Shown here piece after piece: positions 34,628 to 42,803 of a DNA stretch of 64,000 nucleotides; within the stretch, counting starts at the first letter, position 1, and each line of letters starts with the position of its first letter. Source of the stretch: Armatimonadetes bacterium 55-13 (GTDB lineage Bacteria > Armatimonadota > Fimbriimonadia > Fimbriimonadales > Fimbriimonadaceae); assembly GCA_001898035.1 (NCBI GenBank), contig MKRX01000016.1, positions 67,371 through 131,370 on the forward strand, given 5' to 3'. The position numbers and the translations under genes were made by a program. The notes below the pieces were generated by a model that saw only the letters and a program-made list of their open reading frames with translations, was not told the DNA's origin and made no database searches.

Positions 34628-35805
34628 CGCGTCGACCTTGGCTGGACTCGTATGCATGCTGCCGCCTCAGTTGCACGACGTCTAACTTCTTCGGTACCCG
34701 TGCCGATCGGCGCGCTTGAAACGGCAACGGCCATTCTTCGATTGACTCGGGTAGAGGGTTTGCCAAAAACGCTTACATTTACCGAGGCATCTTCCATTGC
34801 CGCTTCAATTCCGACGAACTCGGGCGAGACAGGAGAATCGAAGTCAGCCAACACAACTGCGCTGGCGGCCGTGCGGCGCAGTTCGATAGATGGAATGGGT
34901 AAACCCAGAACAGCCCGGGCGTGCAACTCAAATTCGTTGAGAGAAAGGCAGTTGGCCAGGGTCACCATGCCAGTGTCGTGTGGCCGGGGAGAAAGCTCGG
35001 AAAAAACGACGCCGTCCCTCGCCAGAAAGAATTCCACACCCCAAATTCCTGCTCCTCCTAACGCCTCGGTGACCTTGGCCGCCATTTCTTGGGCGTCATG
35101 TAACTCTCGTTCACTGATCGCACAAGGCAACCAACTCTCTTGGTAGTCTCCGCGCTCCTGACGATGACCGATCGGAGGGCAAAAGAGCGTTTCTCCGCTT
35201 TTCTGGGTGACCGTTAGCAGCGTGATTTCGCTCTCAAAATCGATGAAGCCTTCAACAATCACTTCCGCCAAGTCGCCTCGTCCCTTTTCCACGGCTGCAT
35301 CCCAGGCTTTGGTCAGATCTTCCCGAGATCGGACGGTCGACTGTCCCTTTCCGCTAGAAGACATCAGCGGCTTCACAACGCAAGGTATTCCCACCTCGTC
35401 CGCGGCTTTCTCTAACTCCTCAAGGGAAGTTGCGTACCGATAGGGAGCCGTACGAAGACCTAACTCCACGGCGGCAAGATCGCGAATGGCCCTTCGATTC
35501 ATCGTGAAGTTCGCGGCCCTGGCGCTGGGAACGACTTGAATACCCTGTGCTTCATAGTCATAAAATCGCTCCGTTCTGATCGCTTCGATCTCGGGAACAA
35601 TCAAATCAGGCCGATGCTTTTCAACCAACCGGTCCAACGCATCGCCATCGAGCATGTCAATGACCTCACGATAGGGTGTGACCTGCTGAGCGGGCGCTCC
35701 ATCGTAGGAGTCAACGGCTATAACTCGCTGGCCCAGCCTTCCCATGGCGATGGCAAATTCTTTCCCTAGCTCCCCTGACCCCAACAGGAGAATCGTCTTC
35801 TGCAT
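34624..35805 (-). CDS. purT: Formate-dependent phosphoribosylglycinamide formyltransferase
   Basis: The 393-residue protein matches PurT in length and pattern: [131 protein letters not shown]. It makes formylglycinamide ribotide from glycinamide ribotide, formate and ATP in purine synthesis, without folate. It directly precedes the ATP-grasp gene at 33785. Confidence 0.94.
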   Translation of the reverse strand: MQKTILLLGSGELGKEFAIAMGRLGQRVIAVDSYDGAPAQQVTPYREVIDMLDGDALDRLVEKHRPDLIVPEIEAIRTERFYDYEAQGIQVVPSARAANFTMNRRAIRDLAAVELGLRTAPYRYATSLEELEKAADEVGIPCVVKPLMSSSGKGQSTVRSREDLTKAWDAAVEKGRGDLAEVIVEGFIDFESEITLLTVTQKSGETLFCPPIGHRQERGDYQESWLPCAISERELHDAQEMAAKVTEALGGAGIWGVEFFLARDGVVFSELSPRPHDTGMVTLANCLSLNEFELHARAVLGLPIPSIELRRTAASAVVLADFDSPVSPEFVGIEAAMEDASVNVSVFGKPSTRVNRRMAVAVSSAPIGTGTEEVRRRATEAAACIRVQPRSTR

Positions 35806-35818
35806 TGGATTAGTTTAT

Positions 35819-35850
35819 TCGCCCAGCGACCAAGAATGTTCGCTGGGCGA
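35819..35850 (-). terminator. Hairpin between the 35860 gene and purT (possible terminator)
   Basis: An 11-bp perfect stem (TCGCCCAGCGA and TCGCTGGGCGA) with a 10-base loop. The minus-strand tail (ATAAACTAATCC) has no real T-run, so it could instead be an attenuator or a translation-shielding structure ahead of purT, whose ATG lies 13 bases after it. Confidence 0.5.
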
Positions 35851-35859
35851 TCATCCGAT

Positions 35860-36345
35860 CTATGCTCCCCAGGAACTCTGTGTAGAGACGATGTCATCGG
35901 CCAACTTGTCGATGATTCGCCGAAGAATGCCGGTAGTAATTCCACGATTGTCGATCGCAATTGCCACCATGAGACGATTGCTGCTCGTGATGTAGAAGAA
36001 ATTGGGCTGGATCTTCGAGTTTTGAACCAGAAGGTCCTCAAATTTCGTGGTAGCTTTTTTCTCGCCCAAATTTGCCGTCAGCCAAACATAATTCTTGCTT
36101 GGGCTGATTTCCGCGCCAAGGGGAATCTTAAGCGTGGGTCGGGTCACGTCAAAGGAGAACTTCTCCTTCCCTGCTTCGGTGTTCAAGTCTTTGACCTCAT
36201 AACCCAGGTCTTTGATCAAGCCCTTCAGAGCGGGAGCGTCCACGACGTTTGCCTGAGGTGGTCCCGCAACCGAGATTTGCGAGGTGAACGCAGTGATCGA
36301 AATCAGCGACGCTAAGAACGCCGCAAAAACAATAAAACGCCTCAT
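35860..36345 (-). CDS. Secreted YbjN-like (type III secretion-chaperone fold) protein, unknown
   Basis: The 161-residue protein has a signal peptide (about 1-26) and a body that reads like the YbjN or T3S-chaperone-like fold (LKGLIKDLGYEVKDL, YVWLTANLGEKKATTKFEDLL, QPNFFYITSSNRLMVAIAIDNRGI). I do not know the function. The start ATG is certain: a TGA lies 18 bases upstream in frame, with no other start between. No Shine-Dalgarno is visible; instead the start lies inside a long RNA hairpin (see the entry at 36336-36405). Confidence 0.65.
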   Translation of the reverse strand: MRRFIVFAAFLASLISITAFTSQISVAGPPQANVVDAPALKGLIKDLGYEVKDLNTEAGKEKFSFDVTRPTLKIPLGAEISPSKNYVWLTANLGEKKATTKFEDLLVQNSKIQPNFFYITSSNRLMVAIAIDNRGITTGILRRIIDKLADDIVSTQSSWGA

Positions 36346-36405
36346 ATCTGCGTTTGACGATCAAGTCAAGGGACTCGATTCGAAAAAGTGCAGATACGAG
36401 GCGTT
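36336..36405 (-). promoter_or_regulatory. Start-codon-sequestering RNA hairpin
   Basis: Two 16-base arms, 36405-36390 and 36351-36336 read on the minus strand (AACGCCTCGTATCTGC and GCAGATATGAGGCGTT), flank a 38-base loop. They match at 15 positions and the one mismatch is a U-G wobble in the minus-strand RNA but an A-C mismatch on the plus strand. The AUG of the gene at 36345 lies inside the second arm. The arm is followed by TTTATTGTTTTT, so it might also act as a terminator or attenuator for the upstream desaturase gene. Confidence 0.65.
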
Positions 36406-36413
36406 GGGACGTT

Positions 36414-37883
36414 TTAGAGTTCGCTCTTAATCGGCCGCGGTTTAGCTGATCCCCGTCGTCGAGGTCTTGCGATCTCTTCAGAAAGTCGGGCTCGATAGCC
36501 TTGCATCTCTGGCTCTCGATGTCGCCAGTTGATCCAAGACCGAACGATCTCTTGTCGGGTTGGCAGATTCAGATTGGAAGCTAAGCCCACCGCACGAAGT
36601 GACTTGATGAGGACCGCCGCCAGATCGAATTGCCAGGCGAAAATTCCGTGTTGTGCCCAAAGCTCAGACTTGTGGTGAGTGTTGTGACCGCCCTCGCCCA
36701 AAGCCAGAATCTCGATGACCGCGTTGTTCTTGGAGTTGTCCGGCGTCTTGAACGGCGTTTCACCCCAAAGGTGGCAGACCGAGTTCACGCAGAAGGTCAC
36801 CCAATTCACAAAGCAGACACGAGCCAAAGATTCCCAAATGGTGATGCCGCCAAGGTACCAAGGAGCGGCCACACTCAGCGTAATAATGCTCAAGTAAACC
36901 GCCGGGTGGCTGATGACCTGTACCGTCTTATCCTGCTCGATGTTGACGATCGTATCGACCAATTTCCCCCATCGCTTCTTGATCAGAGTTTCCGTCGTGA
37001 CGATGACCTTTCCGTCCTTGTCTCGTACTTCCCAATAATAGGCGTCGCCATCTCTGTATCTGAACGTTGCCGGATCTGGAGCGCTGTTCAAGAGTTGAAC
37101 CTTCCAGTCCTCAATGCTCATTCCCTTCGGACGTCGGAGGCTGGGTTCTTTAAACGCCCACATCATGAATGAATGCAGGAACGCCAGCACTTGCTCCTTA
37201 AAAATTGCTCGTTTGGATTCCTCAAACACGTAAGGAGAATGCACATCCGCCGAGGTGTCGCCAAATGCGTGGTGCTTACTGTGCTTCTTCATCCACTCTG
37301 CAGGCGGCCCCTGCATGGCACAGGCTCCCATCGTCAAAAACAAAGCTCGAATAGGAGTCGGCGCCTTGAAGCTTGGATGTGTGCCAATTCTGTGATATCC
37401 CACGGTAATGCCAAAACCACAAACCGCGTATCCCGCCAGGAACCAAATGAAATGGTGTCCGTGCAACACGTACAGTCCGTAGAAAATCAACGCAATGGGA
37501 ATGGCAAAGAGAATCCGATAGGTGGACCGGAGAATTCGATTTCGCCAAGCCCGGCGCACAAGTTTGGGATGCTCACCGTTAAACATCTCGGTGGCTGCCT
37601 TTAATTCCGAATAGCCAGCCACCCAGGGGTAACGTCGGAAGTAGGGCCGGATCCACTTAATATGGATCCCCACAAGGGTGCAGAGGCCAGCCAAGAGACC
37701 AATCGTTTCCATCAATTTGATGGGATCGCGCCAAGCGTACGCCAGCACAACCAGCGCCGCTATCGGCGGGAGGAAAATGAAAACGCTGACGATCAGCTTC
37801 TCGAAATTCGCGTTGGATGAGGAATGGTTATCAGACACGGCGTTATCGGTCATCCTTTTTAAGCGTCCGTCTGGCCGTCGCAT
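36414..37883 (-). CDS. Membrane fatty-acid (acyl-CoA-type) desaturase
   Basis: The 489-residue protein has four-plus membrane helices and the three histidine boxes of the stearoyl-CoA/acyl-lipid desaturase family: GYHRIGTH, KKHSKHHAF and GGHNTHHKSE, spaced as expected for a di-iron enzyme that introduces a cis double bond. It has an N-terminal extension (about 1-130 with two extra hydrophobic segments). MTDNAVSD at residue 12 (ATG 37850) is an alternative start; the upstream ribosome sites are not decisive. The palindrome at 37904 lies ahead of it. Confidence 0.85.
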   Translation of the reverse strand: MRRPDGRLKRMTDNAVSDNHSSSNANFEKLIVSVFIFLPPIAALVVLAYAWRDPIKLMETIGLLAGLCTLVGIHIKWIRPYFRRYPWVAGYSELKAATEMFNGEHPKLVRRAWRNRILRSTYRILFAIPIALIFYGLYVLHGHHFIWFLAGYAVCGFGITVGYHRIGTHPSFKAPTPIRALFLTMGACAMQGPPAEWMKKHSKHHAFGDTSADVHSPYVFEESKRAIFKEQVLAFLHSFMMWAFKEPSLRRPKGMSIEDWKVQLLNSAPDPATFRYRDGDAYYWEVRDKDGKVIVTTETLIKKRWGKLVDTIVNIEQDKTVQVISHPAVYLSIITLSVAAPWYLGGITIWESLARVCFVNWVTFCVNSVCHLWGETPFKTPDNSKNNAVIEILALGEGGHNTHHKSELWAQHGIFAWQFDLAAVLIKSLRAVGLASNLNLPTRQEIVRSWINWRHREPEMQGYRARLSEEIARPRRRGSAKPRPIKSEL

Positions 37884-37903
37884 TCCTTCCTTGGGACGGG
37901 AGA

Positions 37904-37915
37904 GAGCTTAAGCTC
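37904..37915 (-). promoter_or_regulatory. 12-bp palindrome GAGCTTAAGCTC upstream of the desaturase gene
   Basis: A perfect 12-bp palindrome, 20 bases upstream of the desaturase start and in the only promoter-sized gap (37884-38077). It could be a repressor operator; chance is also possible. Confidence 0.35.
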
Positions 37916-38077
37916 ATAGATTCTGTCATATAAGACTCCGGAATCTCCGACAACGGTGCTGACGCCTTGCATATTTTGAGGCAATTAACCCAATAATCCG
38001 CGCCCCGTCGGAGTCCGAGATAATTGTGGACCTAGGCTGTCATGCCCTTGCCATGATCGGTGTCATAGAGTCAGATT

Positions 38078-39037
38078 TCATGGGCGGGGTCGCCAGTCGA
38101 ACGAGACATAACGGTTGTCATAGAACCCGTCCTCGTACAAGTCGATTAAGCCATACCCGTTGTGGCACTCTTGAAACGGTCCACCCCACCAACCCGCACT
38201 AACCGCTCCATTGCAGTAGTAGCTAATGCCGTTGTATTTGATTCTATCAGTCAAGTGGATGTGACCACTAACGCACAACTTGATGTTGGCATACCGCCTG
38301 AACAAGTCTTTGATCGCTCGGGCATCGATGTGCATCCAGGCTCCCGGCACCGCCCAGTTGCCCATCTTTTCGTTCATGCCGTGGAAGTAAGCGCAGACAG
38401 AAAGGATCGGGATGTGGCTAAAGACAATGATGGGCCGACTGGCCGGCACCCGCTCCAAATCGTCTTTGAGCCACTCAAATTGCTCGGGATCTAACTTAGC
38501 CGTGTATCCGTTTCCTCGCCCTGGATGAGTGCTGTCGAGAAGAATAAAGTGCCATCCCGCCTTATCGAAACTTCGGTAAGGGCGCGATAGCTCGAGTTGA
38601 TCCATCGCCATCCTCTTCCCGAAGCCTGACTCGCTCGAATACTTCTGCCGATTTCCCCAACCCCACACATCGTGATTGCCGATGCATGCCTCCACGGGCA
38701 AGCCGTTATTTGCCTTCAGAACTCGCTTATAGATTTCCCACTGATCCAGGACGCGAGACCGATCCGCATCCAAGGAGTCCATCACCAGGTCTCCTCCCAT
38801 CACGATCATATTGGGCTTAGTGCGATGGCTCTGAAGATGTTCCAGACATGCCTCCATACCAAGCGCCGCCTGTCGCTCCGGCTGAACATGGATGTCCGTG
38901 AGATGAGCGATTCGCAAGACCCGTTTTTTCCCCATAATCGGTACCTGAGCGTCCGCCGTCGCGACCAAGCTCGGAACAAGTGCCCCAGCGGTCGCCGCCT
39001 TGATCACGGATCGCCTTGATATCTTGGGTTCGGTCAT
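38078..39037 (-). CDS. Tat-exported metallophosphoesterase
   Basis: The 319-residue protein has a twin-arginine leader (SRRSVIKAATAGALVPS). The calcineurin-like motifs are all visible: AHLTDIHVQ, VMGGDLVMD, CIGNHDVWG, VFSHIPILS and VSGHIHLTD. It probably cleaves a phosphomonoester or phosphodiester in the periplasm with two metal ions. It stands alone, with no near same-strand partner. Confidence 0.88.
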   Translation of the reverse strand: MTEPKISRRSVIKAATAGALVPSLVATADAQVPIMGKKRVLRIAHLTDIHVQPERQAALGMEACLEHLQSHRTKPNMIVMGGDLVMDSLDADRSRVLDQWEIYKRVLKANNGLPVEACIGNHDVWGWGNRQKYSSESGFGKRMAMDQLELSRPYRSFDKAGWHFILLDSTHPGRGNGYTAKLDPEQFEWLKDDLERVPASRPIIVFSHIPILSVCAYFHGMNEKMGNWAVPGAWMHIDARAIKDLFRRYANIKLCVSGHIHLTDRIKYNGISYYCNGAVSAGWWGGPFQECHNGYGLIDLYEDGFYDNRYVSFDWRPRP

Positions 39038-39151
39038 ACGGGTTTACTCTCCTGGTTTAAGTGTATGAGAATCGACAAATTGAGGACACCTTCCGATACT
39101 TGTCTCTCAATTGCCAACAATTGTTCGAACATTGCGCCAAATCAAGCTAAA

Positions 39152-39193
39152 ACGAAAAAAGAAGCCACCCACTCCGAATTTGTGGGAGGCTTC
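39152..39193 (-). terminator. Rho-independent terminator of the PEP-CTERM/HAF gene
   Basis: Minus-strand stem GAAGCC-T-CCCAC with GTGGG-T-GGCTTC (one mismatch) and a TTTTTTCGTTTT tail, 23 bases after the gene stop at 39216. Confidence 0.82.
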
Positions 39194-39215
39194 CAAAGAG
39201 GGAGATCCAAATAAT

Positions 39216-40328
39216 CTACTTCGTGGACTTGGACCGCCTGCGTCGAGCCAACATTCCCAGGGCTCCAATACCAAGCGCGGCCATGCTGGCTGGTTCCGGT
39301 ACGGGCGCCGGAAGCTGTACGACGAACCCATTTGCCGTCGAATCCAGACCAACGATCGTTCGGCCGTCGGCCGAGATTCCCAGCGGAAGCGCCAGTGTTG
39401 TTCCTTGCAGATCGATTCCCAAGCCCGTCACATAGCTGGTCAAATTCGTCATTCCGCCATCGGCCGTCCAGATGAAACCCTGCCCCCAAGTCGCCGGGCC
39501 AAATCCGCGAGAGAATCCGACAATCGTGTTTCCATCGTCGCTAATGCCAACCGCCGCCGCCGAATCGCCGAAGGAGAGGGGAGCCCCAAGAGAAAGGTAG
39601 CCGGTCGATTCGCTCCACCGCCAAGCTTCACCGCCATTCCCCCAGACGCCTTCGCCAACGACCCATTCTCCATTAGCTGAAACGTCGGAAGCTTCGCCGA
39701 GTTGGTTGCTTGCGTTATCGAACAACAACGTCTGGACTCCGTTTTTCCAAACGGCTCCTTGTCGGAATCCATCTTCGGAGTCCTGCCATCCGACGATCGT
39801 GGATCCATCGTTGTTGACCCCGTTTGCGCGAGATGAGCGATCAGTCACCGTCGAGCCCATATCGGTCGTCGTTCCTGCCTGATATTTAATGGCGTGGGCG
39901 GTTCCAGCGTCGACCCAGCCCAAACCAACCGACGTTGAACCATCGCCCGACAACGACCAGCCTGAACTCGTAGAACCGTCAGAAGAACCACCGATTCCCC
40001 CCAGAGTCGTCCAGGTCTCGCTCCCCATGTTGTAAAGAGCCATTTCGCTGTTTCCGGTCGATGTGTTAATCGCTGAACCGCCGATTTTGCTTCCGTCCGT
40101 CGAAATCGTTGCCGTTCCAGCGCTGAAGTATCCACCGATGTCTTCCAGGCCGCCAGAGGCGGTCCACTTGAAGAACGTCTCGCCGTGATACCCGGCCACG
40201 ACCGATCCATCCCCGCTGGCGGATGAAGCGAAATTCAGGAAGCCCAGATTCCAATACTGAGCAGAAGCTGACGGAGCAATTACTGATGCCAGCGCGGCGA
40301 TGAGTAAACCTTTGTGATTGATATGCAT
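39216..40328 (-). CDS. PEP-CTERM surface protein with HAF-type repeats
   Basis: From ATG 40328 the protein has 370 residues: a signal peptide (about 1-23, ending near APSASAQ), then a repeat-rich body (repeats such as ASSASGDGSVVAGY, ISTDGSKIGG, GVNNDGSTIVGW, ISDDGNTIVGF and ISADGRTIVGL: HAF/beta-propeller-type blades). The C-terminus is VPEPASMAALGIGALGMLARRRRSK: PEP motif, hydrophobic helix and basic tail, as sorted by exosortase. A longer start at 40403 would add 25 residues that do not look like a signal. LacI-like operators lie upstream. Confidence 0.88.
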   Translation of the reverse strand: MHINHKGLLIAALASVIAPSASAQYWNLGFLNFASSASGDGSVVAGYHGETFFKWTASGGLEDIGGYFSAGTATISTDGSKIGGSAINTSTGNSEMALYNMGSETWTTLGGIGGSSDGSTSSGWSLSGDGSTSVGLGWVDAGTAHAIKYQAGTTTDMGSTVTDRSSRANGVNNDGSTIVGWQDSEDGFRQGAVWKNGVQTLLFDNASNQLGEASDVSANGEWVVGEGVWGNGGEAWRWSESTGYLSLGAPLSFGDSAAAVGISDDGNTIVGFSRGFGPATWGQGFIWTADGGMTNLTSYVTGLGIDLQGTTLALPLGISADGRTIVGLDSTANGFVVQLPAPVPEPASMAALGIGALGMLARRRRSKSTK

Positions 40329-40371
40329 GTGGATTTCCGAAGGAATGGTCTGGCCAACGCTGGCCGTTGCA

Positions 40372-40381
40372 ATAACGTTAT
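40372..40381 (-). promoter_or_regulatory. Possible second LacI-type operator (ATAACGTTAT)
   Basis: A perfect 10-bp palindrome with the CG centre typical of LacI-family operators. Its centre lies 31 bases (about three helical turns) from the centre of the element at 40400-40415, which would put both on one DNA face. Confidence 0.5.
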
Positions 40382-40399
40382 CACAGTTCAGAAAGATAT

Positions 40400-40415
40400 G
40401 CAAAAACGTTTTCGC
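40400..40415 (-). promoter_or_regulatory. LacI-family operator
   Basis: GCAAAAACGTTTTCGC: a 16-bp palindrome with 14 matching positions and a CG centre, the form expected for LacI-family sites. It lies between the LacI-type regulator gene (stop at 40458) and the PEP-CTERM gene (start at 40328), 72 bases upstream of that start. Confidence 0.65.
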
Positions 40416-40457
40416 GTGAACCCGTAGAATTACGGTACTTGGTACTATCGCTTGAGG

Positions 40458-41483
40458 CTAGCGAGAGGATTCTCGCTCAACCAATTCCATCTCAAGCAGC
40501 GCTCGTCGCCCCTCAGTCTCTGGCGCATCGACCCGCTCAATCAACCAATCCCAAGCTTGCTCGACGACGGCGGAAATGGGGATGCGAATCGTTGAAAGCG
40601 GGACTCGAAAGTCCTTACCCTCGGGAAGGTCGCCGAATCCCCACACCTTACAATCTTGAGGCACCGAGCCGCCTTTTGCCATGACTGCGCGAGTGGATCC
40701 GATCGCCAAAGCATCCGTCGCCCCGAAAACGGCATCTGGGACCGAATGGTCCTTCAAGTAGGCGGTGACTGCATCCTCTGAAGCTGAACTCGATTCGCCG
40801 GTAACGGAAACAAATTCAGGCGTCAAGCCAGCGGCTTCCATGGCTTCTGAATAACCACGTCGCCGCTGTTCTCGAGGATAGTCATTCAATATCCAGTCAA
40901 GCGTGACGTGAACGATTCGACGACAGCCCTTTGCGATCAGTCTCTCCGTCACCTCACGGGCGGCCTTCATCAAGTCCCAAGAAACTGAGTCGGTATTGTC
41001 GAAAAGCTCGAGTCCAAAGATCGCGACGGGAATGGAGTCATTGCGCGCATCTTCCCGAAAAACTCGAACTGCCTTGCCTGCGTCAACGGCGATCAATCCA
41101 TCTACGGGCCACACATAGGGCGTTTTTCCCTGTGCGCCATACGCTAAGGTTCCTTCGATTCCGGTAATCAATATATCGTAGCCACTAGCTTTCGCTTTGG
41201 CGTCAATGGCTTGCAAGAACCACAAATAGGTCAGATTCGGGCGCTCAAGCGGTACCCAGACCGCAATCATCTTTGTGCGGCCTCGCTTCATGGCCTGCGC
41301 CAGCCGATTTGGACGATATCCCACTCGCTCGGCAGCTTCCGCCACCTTCTTTCGCGTGCTTTCCGGCAACCTGACAGTCAAATTCCCCGCCAAGACGTGT
41401 GAGGCCGTCTGGACAGATACGCCCGCTTCCTTGGCGACATCGGCAAGCGTAATGCGCCTAGAAGCGCGACGACCAGTGGACAT
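40458..41483 (-). CDS. LacI-family transcription regulator
   Basis: From ATG 41483 the protein has 341 residues: the HTH at about 11-35 (ITLADVAKEAGVSVQTASHV) with hinge (YRPNRLAQAM), then a ligand-binding domain of the periplasmic sugar-binding type (IAVWVPLERPNLTYLWFLQAI). It probably represses the PEP-CTERM gene next to it through the 40400 operator. The effector is unknown but should be a sugar or nucleoside. A TTG 9 bases upstream is an alternative start. Confidence 0.87.
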   Translation of the reverse strand: MSTGRRASRRITLADVAKEAGVSVQTASHVLAGNLTVRLPESTRKKVAEAAERVGYRPNRLAQAMKRGRTKMIAVWVPLERPNLTYLWFLQAIDAKAKASGYDILITGIEGTLAYGAQGKTPYVWPVDGLIAVDAGKAVRVFREDARNDSIPVAIFGLELFDNTDSVSWDLMKAAREVTERLIAKGCRRIVHVTLDWILNDYPREQRRRGYSEAMEAAGLTPEFVSVTGESSSASEDAVTAYLKDHSVPDAVFGATDALAIGSTRAVMAKGGSVPQDCKVWGFGDLPEGKDFRVPLSTIRIPISAVVEQAWDWLIERVDAPETEGRRALLEMELVERESSR

Positions 41484-41787
41484 GTTGCTCAAAGATACCT
41501 GCCCTATCTGGCAACGACAAGAGCGACCCTTAAACCAACAATCAAGCCGCTCGCTGGCAAAAATGTGTTCTGAGAACAGGTGCAGACTCTCTTAAGACAG
41601 AGCAAGATCATTAACGCAGACGATGTCGAGACAAGGGCCTCCGAGATTCGCATATCTTACAAGGTGGCGGATCCGCCCATCTGATATCAAAATTCGCAGA
41701 AAAAGGCTAATTTTGGGACCTTCATCCAGTTTTTAAGAACAGTCGTCTATTGAGACAGCTTTTCTTGAGCAAAAGGAGGATATTTCT
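41484..41787. promoter_or_regulatory. Divergent intergenic region with palindromes
   Basis: This 304-base gap between the LacI gene (minus) and a YjbH-like gene (plus) holds no ORF I would support. It has two perfect palindromes: TGTTCTGAGAACA (13 bp, odd centre) at 41566-41578 and GGCGGATCCGCC at 41666-41677. An AAGGAGG ribosome site lies about 8 bases before the GTG at 41788. The stretch at 41706-41727 resembles one at 55987-56008. Confidence 0.45.
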
Positions 41788-42465
41788 GTGAGCGTTATCG
41801 TTTTACCGGCCCTTGCTACATCGCTGTTAGGAGTTCACACCGCCCCCATTCAATTTACAGAAGGCACTAGAGCTCCCCTTACCCGAGCGAACACAATCTA
41901 TGGTCCTACAGGTCTCATTACGATACCAACCGCATACACCGTGCGGAGGGGCGAGGCTAGAGTAAGTGCTTCATTCAGCAAGAACCTTCGTGGACCGGCA
42001 GTAAATTACGGCATTTGGAACTCGATCGAAATTGGCGGAAGTTACATGGACATCGAGAATGCGCCCGATAAAGCCCTGGCTAATGCCAAAGTAAGCATCG
42101 TGCCTGCTAACTTTAAATACTTTGAACTGGGAGTAGGCGTAATTGATGCTGCCGATGCCATTGATCAAACGTTCTACTTCGTTGCCTCTGCCGATCTCAT
42201 ACCACCCGATGTAAATTCTCCAAAAGACGGGTCTCTTCCCATTGGTCTAAAGGTTCATGCCGGGGCTGGAACAGGACTCTTTAAGGAAAAACTATTTGGT
42301 GGAGCAGAACTCCTCTTCGGCAACAAATTCAGCATCGTGGGCGAGTGGGATACCAAGAACTTCAACGCTGCCCTGCGATACTCTCCAAGTGACAATCTAA
42401 GTCTGCAGCTTGGAGTTCGGGATACCAACCTGTTCTTCGGAATGACCACTTCCCTTCGCTTTTAA
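41788..42465 (+). CDS. YjbH-like outer-membrane protein
   Basis: The 225-residue protein has a signal-like start (MSVIVLPALATSLLGVHTAP), then ANTIYGPTGLITIPTAYTVRRGEARVSAS, as in YjbH-like beta-barrel proteins. The remaining chain alternates as a membrane beta-barrel (about 10-12 strands) and ends in Phe (TSLRF), the C-terminal residue typical of outer membrane proteins. AAGGAGG stands before the GTG start. Role: probably polysaccharide-related export at the outer membrane; inference only. Confidence 0.72.
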   Translation: MSVIVLPALATSLLGVHTAPIQFTEGTRAPLTRANTIYGPTGLITIPTAYTVRRGEARVSASFSKNLRGPAVNYGIWNSIEIGGSYMDIENAPDKALANAKVSIVPANFKYFELGVGVIDAADAIDQTFYFVASADLIPPDVNSPKDGSLPIGLKVHAGAGTGLFKEKLFGGAELLFGNKFSIVGEWDTKNFNAALRYSPSDNLSLQLGVRDTNLFFGMTTSLRF

Positions 42466-42467
42466 GT

Positions 42468-42800
42468 CTAAATTCCTTCCGGTTCCACAAGGACGTGGAA
42501 CTGGAGGCCATAGGGATCTCTTACATAGAAGCCACAGGGAGACTCGCCTGTGATTTCCGATTGGGTCGATTCAATTATTGCCCGAGCTTCCGAACCATCG
42601 CGAACTGAAAACTCTTGAAGCACTTGAGGAGTTTCCTTTGCCACATCGACCCATATCGTGAAGTCGATACCCACAAGTTCGACGCTGTCTTCTGAACGAC
42701 TTTTTTCTTTCAGCCCAAATAGCTTGATGTAGTGATTCACGGCCTCCGACACCTTTTCGGAAGGCACGGAAACCGCAATGTGACTACTCCTTCTGAACAT
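42468..42800 (-). CDS. VOC (glyoxalase) superfamily protein
   Basis: The 110-residue protein follows the VOC pattern with paired beta-alpha-beta-beta-beta halves (HIAVSVPSEKVSEAVNHYIKLFGL and CGFYVRDPYGLQFHVLVEP), a metal-type Glu at the end. A function such as glyoxalase or fosfomycin-type resistance cannot be assigned. It follows the DinB gene at 42804 by 3 bases, suggesting an operon. Confidence 0.82.
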   Translation of the reverse strand: MFRRSSHIAVSVPSEKVSEAVNHYIKLFGLKEKSRSEDSVELVGIDFTIWVDVAKETPQVLQEFSVRDGSEARAIIESTQSEITGESPCGFYVRDPYGLQFHVLVEPEGI

Positions 42801-42803
42801 GAT

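Noticed and set aside
41693-41710. Third CIRCE-like element near the motif at 41706
   Set aside because: The half-sites TTCGCA and GGCTAA are 18 bp in span, not 27, and fit the consensus poorly.
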